The notes under the pieces: generated by a model
Told to the model about the DNA's origin: nothing
Seen by the model: only the letters and a program-made list of their open reading frames with translations
Database searches by the model: none
Translations under genes and position numbers: made by a program
In this document: positions 41,992 to 51,079 of the stretch, in pieces
Layout of the letters: every line of letters begins with the position of its first letter
How positions within the stretch are numbered: position 1 is the stretch's first letter
Assembly (NCBI GenBank): GCA_016771945.1
Contig: QZLF01000003.1
Coordinates: 803,454-867,453, forward strand
Origin: Candidatus Leucobacter sulfamidivorax
GTDB taxonomy: Bacteria; Actinomycetota; Actinomycetes; Actinomycetales; Microbacteriaceae
DNA: 64,000 nucleotides
Direction of reading: 5' to 3'

Positions 41992-42485
41992 TCCCCGTCC
42001 CCGTCGCCCGACGCGCGCGCGGCGCGGTCGGCCGCCGCAGTGCCGCTCTTCGCCTTGCTCTTCGACGACGACTGCGCACTCCGCGAGGAGCCGCGCGCAG
42101 TCGATTTCGCGGGGGCTTTCGCCGTCTTCGCTGTCTTCGCGGATCCGTCGGCGGCCTCGGCGTCGACTTCATCCGCCGAGTCAGCCCCATCGTCTGCGTC
42201 GGCGTCGCGAGAGCTCGCTTTCGAGGCGGCCTCGCGCGGCTTCCCCGCGGCCTGCTCGGACAGCTTGCCGAGCAGCTGGGCACCCAGCTTGCGGGCGGCC
42301 TGCTTGACCTCGTCGGCGCGCTCGTCGACGGCGTCGCGCACGACGTGCACGCCGCGCTGCACCGGCTCGGTGTTCCAGATCCGCTGGGCGCCGCGCTTGA
42401 TCTGCTCGTAGCGTTCGCGCCCGGCCCGGGTGCCCAGCACGTAGCCGACCGCCGCTCCCAGCAGGAATGCGATCTTGCCCTTCAT
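41988..42485 (-). CDS. YtxH-like protein with Ala/Lys/Ser-rich tail
   Basis: A 165-residue protein. The N-terminus MKGKIAFLLGAAVGYVLGTRAGRERY is the YtxH-type membrane helix with the GTRAGRERY motif. A helical middle follows. The C-terminal 80 residues are disordered, alternating Asp-rich and Lys/Ser/Ala-rich blocks. It is the first gene of a three-gene overlapping set. A GGAGG ribosome site precedes the ATG. The role may be envelope stress or anchoring. Confidence 0.84.
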   Translation of the reverse strand: MKGKIAFLLGAAVGYVLGTRAGRERYEQIKRGAQRIWNTEPVQRGVHVVRDAVDERADEVKQAARKLGAQLLGKLSEQAAGKPREAASKASSRDADADDGADSADEVDAEAADGSAKTAKTAKAPAKSTARGSSRSAQSSSKSKAKSGTAAADRAARASGDGDGE

Positions 42486-42660
42486 CTCTTGCCTCCAGAC
42501 CGGCGAGCCCAGCCGCCTCCGTCGTATCGCTCCAGCCTACAACCGAATTCCGGCGAGGTATATGCCGCGATCGAAATATGAACCGGAATCCCAGGCTGAC
42601 GCACCGCTCGGGCCGCGTCAACCCCCTGGACGGAGCCTCGCCCGACGCGCTAAGGGGGCG

Positions 42661-43974
42661 TCAATCGGCCAGGCCGAGCAGCCGCCGGCGCAGTTCCACC
42701 GCGCCATGATGCGCCGCATCCAGTGCCGCGGACAGGTCGTCGCCGTGCAGCGCACGGCCGACGACGAGCAGTTCGGGCTCCCTGTCGGAGAGCGCCTGTC
42801 TCGCAGCGCTCTCCAGCTCGCGCTCCTCCACGGTGCAGTAGGCCGCCGCGCGGGTCTCGATCGACCACTCGGCGTCGGGGGCCGGGCTCGCGCCGGCCTC
42901 CGCCAGCCAGCTGTCGAGCAGCGCCACCGGATTGGCCCTGAGCACCGGCGCCCCTGCCTCGAACCGCGCGCTGCTGAACCGGGCCCGGCCTCCGGCGAGG
43001 CGCAGAGACCAGACAGCGGCCTTCGCCTGCCGCGGATCGCCGACGTCGCGCACGGCGACCGCCCCCTCCGGCAGCCACTCGGGCCGATCAATGCCGATCG
43101 AGGCATGTATCCGCAGCCGCGCGGGTGCGACGGCCTCGAGAAAAGCCGCGAAGGGACTCTCCTGGGGGTCGGGAGGGCAGTCGACGACCGCCGCACGAGC
43201 CTGCAGCGCGCTCCCGTCCTCGAAGCGGAGGCTCCAGCCCCCGTCCTCCAGCCGCCCGGCGCCGGTGAGGGGGGAGGCGGCGAATTCGACCCCGTACAGG
43301 CCCAGGCGCTCGACCATGGCCTCGCGCAGCGCCTCCCATCCCGCTTCGGGCGCGATCCGCGTCTCGCGCCCGGCGTGCCGCTCGGAGTAGGCGAGCGCCG
43401 CCGCGGTGAGCGAGCCGGTTCTGGTAAGGGCCTCGTTCAGCCCCGGCGCGGCGATCGCCACCTCGACCTCGGTCGCGTCCGCACCGTAGCGTTCGCGCAG
43501 CTGCGGAGCGGTCAGCGTGCCGAGCACCGCCGAGCCGAGCCGCTTCTTCACGAGTACGCCGAGGCTCCGGGTCTTCCCGACCGTCAGCACGGGCGCCAGG
43601 CGATCGCGGTACGCGCGCAGCGCGCCGCCGTTGCCTATCGCCGCGATGGTCTCGGCCGCGAGCGGCACCGCGGGGATCCCCCACACCTCGGGCTCGGGCC
43701 GCCGGCACCAGGCACCGGAGCGCCCGAGCAGCATCGTCGCCTCGGGTGGCACCGCCCGGGGCGCGAGCTCGGGGCGCGCGGCGCCGCCGGCGCCGGGGAG
43801 GCCCGCGGCCATCCGCTCGAGAAGCCTCGCGACGCCGCCCTCGTGGTCGAGCTCTCCGGCGGCGTCCTCTTCGCCGGCGCGCTCGAGCACGGCGACCCGG
43901 AGACCGACCTCGGCGAGATCGAGCGCGGTCTGCAGCTCGGGCAGCCCGCTCCCGACGACGACCGCGTCGATCAC
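42661..43974 (-). CDS. FAD/NAD(P)-binding oxidoreductase (phytoene desaturase/PPOX-like)
   Basis: A 437-residue flavoprotein of the amine oxidase/carotenoid desaturase superfamily. The dinucleotide motif AVVVGSGLPELQTALDLAEVGLRVAVLE spans residues 4-31 in two parts (VVGSGLPEL, then VAVLER). Here the third position of the GxGxxG motif reads Pro-Glu, a deviation from the usual Gly. The C-terminal FAD-contact reads LLVVGRALHGDDLSAALDAAH. Substrate is unknown. The GTG at 43974 overlaps the CPBP gene stop. Confidence 0.83.
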   Translation of the reverse strand: MIDAVVVGSGLPELQTALDLAEVGLRVAVLERAGEEDAAGELDHEGGVARLLERMAAGLPGAGGAARPELAPRAVPPEATMLLGRSGAWCRRPEPEVWGIPAVPLAAETIAAIGNGGALRAYRDRLAPVLTVGKTRSLGVLVKKRLGSAVLGTLTAPQLRERYGADATEVEVAIAAPGLNEALTRTGSLTAAALAYSERHAGRETRIAPEAGWEALREAMVERLGLYGVEFAASPLTGAGRLEDGGWSLRFEDGSALQARAAVVDCPPDPQESPFAAFLEAVAPARLRIHASIGIDRPEWLPEGAVAVRDVGDPRQAKAAVWSLRLAGGRARFSSARFEAGAPVLRANPVALLDSWLAEAGASPAPDAEWSIETRAAAYCTVEERELESAARQALSDREPELLVVGRALHGDDLSAALDAAHHGAVELRRRLLGLAD

Positions 43975-45182
43975 GACCGCGGCTCCTGCGGTGCCTGCGT
44001 CTCGGCCGCGCTCGGCTGGGCTGTGCTCGGGTCGGCCGCGCTCGGGTCGGCCGCGCTCGGATCGGCCGCAATCGGGAAACCGGCGGCCGGGTCGCGCTCC
44101 TCCACGAGGTCGACGCGCATGCGCACGCCGTCGCGCCGCCGGAAGTCGCGATCCACCCACCACCCGTAGAAGGCGAAGCCGATCATCGCGGCGATCGCGG
44201 AGCCGAGGTTCCCGCCGTCCGACGCCTGAGCAGTGCCGCCGAGGCCGAAGACCATGAAGCCGAAGGCCACGAGGTTGTTCACGACGTGCAGGCTGATCGC
44301 CGCCTCGATGCCGCCGGTGCGCCAGCTCAGCCAGGCGGCGACGACGCCCATGCCGGCCACCGAGATCCACCCCCACACGTCGTAGAAGTGGGAGAAGGCG
44401 AAGGCCAGGGCGCTGACCGCGATGGGCAGCCAGGGACCGCGCACGAAGCGGGCGAACGCCGACGCGCCCCTCGCGCCACCGAACCACGCACCGAGGGACT
44501 GCACGAGCGCGCCGCGGTAGGCGACCTCTTCGGCGGTGGACTGGATCGGCACCAGCAGCAGCACGATCAGTCCCGACCACAGCGCGGCCGACATGTCGAT
44601 CTCGGAGGGCGCGAAGAGTTCCTCCCCGGAGCCGCCGGTCACCGCCCAGCCGATCCCGATGCCGACGACGTTCATGACGACGAGCGTCGCGACCGCGGGA
44701 AGCAGGGTCCGCCCGATCCACCGCCAGCGGATGCGCAGGGCGACCGACCACACCCTCCCCATCGGCCGCAGGCCGACGCTCAGCATCGCGAGCAGCACCG
44801 CGGGCAGGATCAGCGCGACCGAGCCGAGGGACAGCAGCATCGAGATCGGCTTCTGCGTGTCGAGCAGCAGTGCGCTCATGGCCGAGAGATCGGTGAGGTC
44901 CAGCATGCCGGACTCGATCAGGTAGGGCATGAAGGGCATCGTCCACGCCGTCGAGAGCGTGAAGTAGTAGACGACCCCGAGCACGCCCACCAGCAGCGGC
45001 TTCCACCAGCGATAGCGCGGGGCCCCCCGGAGCAGCTGATGATATTCCAGCGGCCGGGTCTCGACCCAGCGCGTCGGCCGCTCGGGCCTCGCCCATGCCC
45101 AGGCGGGATCGGCCGCCCCCACTGACGGGTCGGGCGACTTCGCCGCGGGATCGGGCGATCCGGGGTTCTGGCCGGCGCTCAT
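43971..45182 (-). CDS. CPBP family intramembrane metalloprotease
   Basis: A 403-residue membrane protein with about eight hydrophobic segments. The protease motifs are complete: STAEEVAYRGAL (EExxxR) near residue 220, FAFSHFYDVW (FxxxH) near 265 and LHVVNNLVAFG (HxxxN) near 305. The N-terminus is Pro/Asp/Ala-rich and the C-terminus repeats AADPS three times. Bacterial members process prenylated or bacteriocin-like substrates or give immunity. It sits between GlyRS and the FAD oxidoreductase on the same strand, 8 nt after glyQS stops. Confidence 0.92.
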   Translation of the reverse strand: MSAGQNPGSPDPAAKSPDPSVGAADPAWAWARPERPTRWVETRPLEYHQLLRGAPRYRWWKPLLVGVLGVVYYFTLSTAWTMPFMPYLIESGMLDLTDLSAMSALLLDTQKPISMLLSLGSVALILPAVLLAMLSVGLRPMGRVWSVALRIRWRWIGRTLLPAVATLVVMNVVGIGIGWAVTGGSGEELFAPSEIDMSAALWSGLIVLLLVPIQSTAEEVAYRGALVQSLGAWFGGARGASAFARFVRGPWLPIAVSALAFAFSHFYDVWGWISVAGMGVVAAWLSWRTGGIEAAISLHVVNNLVAFGFMVFGLGGTAQASDGGNLGSAIAAMIGFAFYGWWVDRDFRRRDGVRMRVDLVEERDPAAGFPIAADPSAADPSAADPSTAQPSAAETQAPQEPRS

Positions 45183-45190
45183 GGCATCCC

Positions 45191-46576
45191 CTAGGCGCCG
45201 CGCAGGCGCTCCGCGAGGAACGCGTGCAGTTCGCCTCGCGGCACGCGCACCTGCTCCATGGTGTCCCGCTCGCGCACGGTCACCGCGTCGTCGTCGAGCG
45301 AGTCGAAGTCGACCGTGACGCAGAACGGCGTGCCGATCTCGTCCTGGCGGCGGTAGCGGCGGCCGATGGCGCCGGCGTCGTCGAAGTCGATGTTCCAGTC
45401 CTCGCGAAGATCCTGCGCGATCTCGCGGGCGAGCGGCGAGAGGCGCTCGTTGCGGCTGAGCGGCAGCACCGCGGCCTTGATCGGCGCGAGGCGCGGGTCG
45501 AGGCCGAGCACGGTGCGGGTGTCGGTGCCGCCCTTGGCGTTCGGCACCTCCTCCTCGCGGTAGGCGTCGACGAGGAACGCCATCACCGAGCGGGTGAGGC
45601 CGGCCGCGGGCTCGATCACGTACGGGGTGTAGCGGCGATCCGCCGCCTGATCGTAGAACGACAGGTCCTTGCCCGAGTGCTTCGAGTGGGTCGTGAGGTC
45701 GAAGTCGGTGCGGTTCGCGATGCCCTCGAGCTCGCCCCACTCGCTGCCGGTGAACTCGAAGCGGTACTCGATGTCGGCGGTGCGCTTCGAGTAGTGCGAC
45801 AGCTTCTCCTGCGGATGCTCGTAGAAGCGGAGGTTGGCCGGATCGATGCCGAGGCCGACGTACCACGACATCCGCTCGTTCATCCAGTACTCCTGCCACT
45901 CCTCGTCGGTGCCCGGCTCGACGAAGAACTCCATCTCCATCTGCTCGAACTCGCGGGTGCGGAAGATGAAGTTGCCCGGCGTGATCTCGTTGCGGAAGCT
46001 CTTGCCGATCTGCGCGATGCCGAACGGGGGCTTCATGCGCGCCGACTGCAGCACGTTCGCGAAGTTCACGAAGATGCCCTGCGCGGTCTCGGGGCGCAGG
46101 TAGTGCAGGCCCGCCTCGTCGTCGACGGGGCCCAGGTAGGTCTTCAGCAGGCCCGAGAAGGCGCGCGGCTCGGTCCACTGGCCACGGGTGCCGCAGTTCG
46201 CGCACACGATCTCGGCGAGGCCGCCCTCGGGCGCGCGGCCCTTCTTCTCCTCGAAGGCCTCGATGAGGTGGTCCTCGCGGTAGCGGCGGTGGCACTGCAG
46301 GCACTCGACGAGCGGATCGCTGAAGACCTCGACGTGGCCCGAGGCCTCCCAGACCTGCTTCGGCAGGATCACGCTCGAGTCGATGCCGACGACGTCGTCG
46401 CGGCGCTGCACCATCGACTTCCACCACTGGCGCTTGATGTTCTCCTTGAGCGCGGTGCCGAGGGGGCCGTAGTCCCAGGCGGATCGCGATCCGCCGTAGA
46501 TCTCACCGGCCTGGAAGACGAAGCCGCGGTGGCGGGCGAGGGCGATGACCTTGTCGAGGCGGGACTGTTCGGCCAT
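45191..46576 (-). CDS. glyQS: Glycine--tRNA ligase, single-chain type
   Basis: A 461-residue class II synthetase charging tRNA-Gly. Motif 2 is [20 protein letters not shown] near residue 195 and motif 3 is [14 protein letters not shown] near 320. The early [23 protein letters not shown] is diagnostic of the alpha2 GlyRS, split as GEIYGG and AWDYGPLG. Length matches actinobacterial GlyRS. Four Cys ([10 protein letters not shown] and [11 protein letters not shown]) near residues 95 and 145 may bind Zn. Confidence 0.97.
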   Translation of the reverse strand: MAEQSRLDKVIALARHRGFVFQAGEIYGGSRSAWDYGPLGTALKENIKRQWWKSMVQRRDDVVGIDSSVILPKQVWEASGHVEVFSDPLVECLQCHRRYREDHLIEAFEEKKGRAPEGGLAEIVCANCGTRGQWTEPRAFSGLLKTYLGPVDDEAGLHYLRPETAQGIFVNFANVLQSARMKPPFGIAQIGKSFRNEITPGNFIFRTREFEQMEMEFFVEPGTDEEWQEYWMNERMSWYVGLGIDPANLRFYEHPQEKLSHYSKRTADIEYRFEFTGSEWGELEGIANRTDFDLTTHSKHSGKDLSFYDQAADRRYTPYVIEPAAGLTRSVMAFLVDAYREEEVPNAKGGTDTRTVLGLDPRLAPIKAAVLPLSRNERLSPLAREIAQDLREDWNIDFDDAGAIGRRYRRQDEIGTPFCVTVDFDSLDDDAVTVRERDTMEQVRVPRGELHAFLAERLRGA

Positions 46577-46658
46577 AGTGCTGTGAACTCCAAGGGGCTG
46601 GTCGGGAACTTTGGATCGCGCGCGAGCGCATTACCGACCAATTCTAGCCCGGGAGCGG

Positions 46659-47012
46659 CTACCGCTTCGGCTTCGGCTGCCTGGACTGCTTCGGCTTCTT
46701 GGGTCTCGGCGCGGGAAGCGCCGCGGCGGTCGCATCGATGAGGCCCGCGAGCCAGTCGCGATCCTCCCATCGGTCGCCGCCGATCCGGAAGTACATCTTC
46801 GATCCCGGGTAGGCCGGCGCCTCGTCGGGTTCGCCGATGTAGGCGCGCCCGGACTCGGTGGGCTTCACGTAGAGCTCGTCGTCGCAGACGAAGGCCACCG
46901 GCTTCTCGTCGCAGTAGAGGCAGTACTCCCCGAACATCTTGCGCGTGCCGATGTTCGGCAGCGCCGTCAGCTGATCGACGAGGAACTCGACCGTCTCCGC
47001 TCGCGTGCTCAT
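46659..47012 (-). CDS. TfoX/Sxy N-terminal domain protein
   Basis: A 117-residue protein with the TfoX N-terminal fold: GTRKMFGEYCLYCDEKPVAFVC near residue 22, LYVKPTESGRAYIGEPDEAPAY, then SKMYFRIGGDRWED. The C-terminus is Lys/Pro-rich. TfoX regulates competence in gammaproteobacteria, but the actinobacterial role is unknown. TAGGGT lies 6 nt before the ATG, so it is probably leaderless. Confidence 0.9.
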   Translation of the reverse strand: MSTRAETVEFLVDQLTALPNIGTRKMFGEYCLYCDEKPVAFVCDDELYVKPTESGRAYIGEPDEAPAYPGSKMYFRIGGDRWEDRDWLAGLIDATAAALPAPRPKKPKQSRQPKPKR

Positions 47013-47102
47013 GCGCCTACCCTACGCCCGCAGAGGCCCTGCGGCCTCGGGTAGTGTCTTCGGAGAAACCGTGAATGCCGGGGACAGGATCAGGAGAACG
47101 CC

Positions 47103-47870
47103 TTGGACGAACGCACCACTTCACCGGTGATCGCGCAGCAGCTGCAGCACCGCTCGGTGCGCAAGTACCTGGACGAGCCCGTGACGGACGCGCAGCTCGA
47201 GGCGATCATCGGGGCGGCGCAGCGCGCCTCGACCTCGTCGAACCAGCAGGTGTGGTCGGTCGTCGCGGTGCGGGACGCGGATCGCAAGCAGCGCATCGCG
47301 GATGCCGTCGGAGGCTTCGACTACGTCGCCCTCGCCCCCGTCCTCCTCGTCTGGGTCGCAGACCTCGCCCGCGCCGAGGAGCTCATCCGCGCGCAGGGAG
47401 TCGAGCCGGAAGCGCTCGACTACATGGAGGTCACCCTGCTCGCCGCGCTCGACACGGGCATCGCCGCGCAGAACGCGCTGCTCGCCGCGGAGTCGCTCGG
47501 GCTCGGCGGGCTGTTCGTCGGCGGCATCCGCAACAATCCCGCAGCGGTGTGCGCCGAGCTCGGGCTGCCGCGCCGCGCCTTCCCCGTGGTCGGCATGCCC
47601 ATCGGGGTGCCCGACCCCGCGGAGGGCACCGGCATCAAGCCCCGGCTCCCGCTCGAGGGCGTGCTGCACCACGAGCAGTACGACACCGAGCGCTGGCGCG
47701 AGGCCACCGCGGCCTACGAGGAGAGCTACCGCGACTACTTCGAGAGCCAGGGCGTGCCGAACCGCAGCTGGGCACGCACCGTCGCCGGGCGACTCGGCCC
47801 CGTGAAAGGCCTGAAGGGCCGTCACACCATGCGCGAGTCGCTGCGGGCGCAGGGCTTCGAGTCGAAGTAG
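47103..47870 (+). CDS. NADPH-dependent nitroreductase/flavin reductase (NfsA/FRP-like)
   Basis: A 255-residue FMN-dependent oxidoreductase. The FMN-binding start is LQHRSVRKYLDEPVTDAQLEAI and AAQRASTSSNQQVWSVVAVRD follows. LAAESLGLGGLFVGGIRNNP is the central helix and loop, and GMPIGVPDPAEGTGIKPRLPLEGVLHHEQY is the NfsA-type lid. It reduces nitroaromatics, quinones or flavins with NADPH. The TTG at 47103 has an AGGAG ribosome site. Basic residues near the C-terminus contact NADPH in the family. Confidence 0.92.
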   Translation: MDERTTSPVIAQQLQHRSVRKYLDEPVTDAQLEAIIGAAQRASTSSNQQVWSVVAVRDADRKQRIADAVGGFDYVALAPVLLVWVADLARAEELIRAQGVEPEALDYMEVTLLAALDTGIAAQNALLAAESLGLGGLFVGGIRNNPAAVCAELGLPRRAFPVVGMPIGVPDPAEGTGIKPRLPLEGVLHHEQYDTERWREATAAYEESYRDYFESQGVPNRSWARTVAGRLGPVKGLKGRHTMRESLRAQGFESK

Positions 47871-47913
47871 GCGCCGCACCCGATGCCGCTGACGGCATCG
47901 GGGCATCGCAGCG

Positions 47914-48876
47914 CTACGGGATGAGGATCAGCTTGCCCGTGGTGCCGCGGCTCGCGAGCGCGCGGTGAGCATCGGCGGCCTCCGCGAGCGGGAAGCGCCC
48001 GCCGATGCTCACCCGCAGCGCGCCGGAGCCGACCGCGGTGAAGAGATCGCGGTAGCGCCCCTCGCGCTCCTCAGGAGTGCGCATGAAGTGGGGCAGGCCC
48101 GGCCGGGTGACCGAAAGGGATCCGCCGGCGTTGAGGCGCTGCAGGTCGAAGGGCGGCACGGGGCCGCTCGATCCGCCGAAGAGCACCAGCTCGCCGCGCA
48201 CGCGCAGCGACTTCAGCGAATCGTCGAAGGTATCCTTGCCGACGCCGTCATAGGCCACGGCCACGCCCTCGCCGCCGGTGAGCTCCCGCACCCGATCCGC
48301 GAATCCCTCGTACGCCATCGACTCGGCCGCGCCGGCCTCCAGGCTGAGCCGCCGCTTCTCGTCGGTCGACGCCGTCGTCAACACGCGGATGCCGCGCGCC
48401 GCGAGCAGCTGGGTCAGCAGCAGACCGACCCCGCCGGCGCCGGCGTGCAGCAGCACCGTGTCGCCGGCCTCGGCACGAGCCACCGAGTTCGCGAGGTAGT
48501 GGGCGGTGCAGCCCTGCAGGGCCAGCGCCGCGGCGGTCTCGAGGTCGATCCCGTCGGGCACCCGCGCCACGTCGGACGCGGCCGCCACGAAGCGGTCGGC
48601 ATAGCTCCCCCGAGCCGCGACCGTGACGACGCGATCGCCCGGCTCGATGCCGAGCACGCCCTCGCCCACCGCCACGACGGTGCCCGCCGCCTCGGTTCCC
48701 GGGGTGAAGGGGAGCGGCACGGTATAGACCCCGCTGCGCTGGTAGAGCTCGATGAAGTTGACACCCACTGCGGCCGTCTCTACGAGGATCTCGTGGGACT
48801 CGATCGCGGGATCCGCGACCTCCTTCACCGCCAGGACCTCGGGGCCCCCGGCCTGCTCCATGACGATCGCGCGCAT
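47914..48876 (-). CDS. NADPH:quinone oxidoreductase, QorA-like
   Basis: A 320-residue zinc-free medium-chain reductase. The N-terminal part reads MRAIVMEQAGGPEVLAVKEV, then GVNFIELYQRSGVYTVPLPFTPG, typical of QOR. The NADPH motif is LLHAGAGGVGLLLTQLLAARG near residue 145. It reduces quinones by one electron. The ATG at 48876 has an AGGAGTGG ribosome site. It converges with the nitroreductase gene, 43 nt apart. Confidence 0.94.
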   Translation of the reverse strand: MRAIVMEQAGGPEVLAVKEVADPAIESHEILVETAAVGVNFIELYQRSGVYTVPLPFTPGTEAAGTVVAVGEGVLGIEPGDRVVTVAARGSYADRFVAAASDVARVPDGIDLETAAALALQGCTAHYLANSVARAEAGDTVLLHAGAGGVGLLLTQLLAARGIRVLTTASTDEKRRLSLEAGAAESMAYEGFADRVRELTGGEGVAVAYDGVGKDTFDDSLKSLRVRGELVLFGGSSGPVPPFDLQRLNAGGSLSVTRPGLPHFMRTPEEREGRYRDLFTAVGSGALRVSIGGRFPLAEAADAHRALASRGTTGKLILIP

Positions 48877-49076
48877 CTGCACCACTCCTGTTCCGCTCGA
48901 CTGCTCGACTCGTTCTCGGCTCGCGATCGCATATGCTCCGCGAGAAATCGCTCCCGGCGTGGCCGTGCGCCCGCCGCCCCACCATTCTCCCAGCACGAAC
49001 CGCGGGCCGCGCCGGCGTCGTCCCGATTCGCGGGACACGGCGAGGTCGCGCGGGACCGCCGCGGCGGGCGAGGCCT

Positions 49077-50075
49077 TCAGCGGGACAGGTCCACCAGGTT
49101 CTCCGGGTGCTCGCCCCGGCGCATGCGCTCGACCTGCCGATGCAGCAGCCGCGCCATGCGCGGCACGTACGCGGTCGAGTCGCCACCGACGTGCGGGCTC
49201 ACGATCAGCCCCGGGCAGCTCCAGAGGGGGTGCCCCTCCGGAAGTGGCTCGGGATCGGTGACGTCGAGGGCGGCGCGCAGGCGGCCCGAGTTCAGCTCGG
49301 CCATGAGCGCGTCCGTGTCGACGACGGCGCCCCGGGCGACGTTCACGAGCAGCGCCCCGTCGGGCATCGCGGCGAGCGCGGCCGCGTCGATGAGCCCCCG
49401 GGTCCCGGCGTCGAGCGGCACCCCGACGATCACGATCTCCGCCTCGGCCAGCGCCTCGTGCAGGCGATCCATGCCGAGCACGGGCACGGGCTCGCCCCCG
49501 GGGCCCGCCTCGCTCCGCGCGGTGCGCGCGATCCGCGTCACCGACGTCTCGAAGCCCACGAGGCGCGCGTCGATCGCCTTGCCGACGCCCCCGTAGCCGA
49601 CGATCAGCACCCGGCGATCGGCGAGGCTCGGCCGCATGGCCGGCCGCTCCCATACCCCGCGGTCGCCGCTGCGCACGAAGTCGGCGATGCCCCGCTGCGC
49701 GACGAGGGCGAGCGCGATCGCGAGCTCGGCGGTGGAGGCCTCGTGCACGGACGCGGCGTTCGCGAGGGGGATCCCCTCCGGCAGGTAGTCGGCGACGCGG
49801 TCGTAGCCGATCGACTGCCACTGCACGAGACGCACCTGCACGCCCTCGAGCCTGGCCAGGCGCCTCGGCCCGCCCCAGTACGGAGGCATGACGATGTCGA
49901 AGGCCTCGTGCGGAGGCGGCCCGTCGAGGTCCCACGTCACGAGGCGCGCGCCCGGCACCTCGCCGATCGCGGCGGCCAGGCCCGCGTCGTTCGGGATCGA
50001 GACGAGCAGATCCTCGTCCCGCGAAGCGTTCGCAGCGGCGTTCATTGCGGAGTTGGCATCGGCGGATCCATCCAT
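49077..50075 (-). CDS. D-2-hydroxyacid dehydrogenase family protein
   Basis: A 332-residue NAD(P)-dependent dehydrogenase. The Rossmann motif VLIVGYGGVGKAIDARL lies near residue 160. The catalytic Arg is in LVNVARGAVVDTDAL, Glu in DVTDPEPLPEGHP and His in IVSPHVGGDST. The substrate could be glyoxylate, hydroxypyruvate or another 2-oxoacid. TAGACT lies 6 nt before the ATG at 50075, so it is probably leaderless. It is divergent from the hydrolase at 50171. Confidence 0.93.
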   Translation of the reverse strand: MDGSADANSAMNAAANASRDEDLLVSIPNDAGLAAAIGEVPGARLVTWDLDGPPPHEAFDIVMPPYWGGPRRLARLEGVQVRLVQWQSIGYDRVADYLPEGIPLANAASVHEASTAELAIALALVAQRGIADFVRSGDRGVWERPAMRPSLADRRVLIVGYGGVGKAIDARLVGFETSVTRIARTARSEAGPGGEPVPVLGMDRLHEALAEAEIVIVGVPLDAGTRGLIDAAALAAMPDGALLVNVARGAVVDTDALMAELNSGRLRAALDVTDPEPLPEGHPLWSCPGLIVSPHVGGDSTAYVPRMARLLHRQVERMRRGEHPENLVDLSR

Positions 50076-50170
50076 GCCCCGAGTCTATTGAAACCGCCTT
50101 CCGCTGCGGGTCTGCGAGTGGGCCGAAGCCGGCGGCTGCGGCGGACCCCCTCGACGGGCAGAATGGGTGG

Positions 50171-51061
50171 ATGAGCAAGGACACACCCGCGGAGGGGCCG
50201 ATCCGGTTCGAGTACACCGACGCCCACGGCATCGAGATCTTCGCGTACGAGTGGCGGGCCTCCGAGCCCGTCGGCGTCGTGCAGATCGCGCACGGCATCG
50301 GCGAGTACGCGCTGCGCTACGATCGCTTCGCCCGTGCGCTCGTCGCGGCGGGCTTCACCGTCTACGCGGACGATCACCGCGGACACGGCGAGACCGGCCG
50401 CGCTCAGCACCACGGCGATCTCTCCCTGCTCGGCAGGCTCGGCCCCGGCGGCCTGCGCGCGGCCGAGGCCGCGATCCTGCAGCTCACCGCCATCGCGCGG
50501 AAGCGCCACCCCGGCCTGCCGCTCGTCATGTTCGGGCACTCGTGGGGATCGCTCATGACCCAGCGGATCCTGAACCGCGAGCCCCGCGCCTTCGACGCCG
50601 TCGTGCTCTCGGGCACCGCCTTCCGCACGCCGCGCTTCATGGAGAGCGGCGACCTCAACGCGCACTGGAAGACGCCGGGCCCGGACGGCGGCGAGCCGAA
50701 CGGCTTCGAGTGGCTGAGCCGGGACCCTGCGATCTCCGAGCGCTTCGTCGCGGATCCGCTGTGCTTCGAGGCCGACATCCTGAAGCTCTTCGGCCTCGCC
50801 GACGGGCTCAGACTCTTCGGCACCCCTGCGGCGGGGCTCGCGCCCAAGGTGCCGATCCTGATCATCGGAGGGAGCGAGGATCCGCTCAGCCGGGGCGACG
50901 GCCGGCGCCGGCTCGCCGAGGCCTACCGGAAGCGGGGCGTGCACGATGTGACGGTGCGCGAGTACCCCGAGGCCAGGCACGAACTGCTCAACGAGATCAA
51001 TCACGAGGAGGCCACGGCCGAGATCATCACCTGGATGCTCGAGCACATCGGCGAGGGCTGA
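50171..51061 (+). CDS. Alpha/beta hydrolase, monoacylglycerol lipase-like
   Basis: A 296-residue serine hydrolase. The opening FEYTDAHGIEIFAYEWRAS and VVQIAHGIGEYALRYDRFARAL match the monoglyceride lipase group. The nucleophile is in VMFGHSWGSLMTQRI near residue 120, Asp in IIGGSEDPLSRGDGR near 240 and His in EARHELLNEINH near 270. It likely hydrolyses lipid or small esters. CAGAAT lies 6 nt before the ATG; a longer in-frame reading upstream has no start signal. Confidence 0.93.
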   Translation: MSKDTPAEGPIRFEYTDAHGIEIFAYEWRASEPVGVVQIAHGIGEYALRYDRFARALVAAGFTVYADDHRGHGETGRAQHHGDLSLLGRLGPGGLRAAEAAILQLTAIARKRHPGLPLVMFGHSWGSLMTQRILNREPRAFDAVVLSGTAFRTPRFMESGDLNAHWKTPGPDGGEPNGFEWLSRDPAISERFVADPLCFEADILKLFGLADGLRLFGTPAAGLAPKVPILIIGGSEDPLSRGDGRRRLAEAYRKRGVHDVTVREYPEARHELLNEINHEEATAEIITWMLEHIGEG

Positions 51062-51079
51062 TCCGGCTAGCCTGGACCC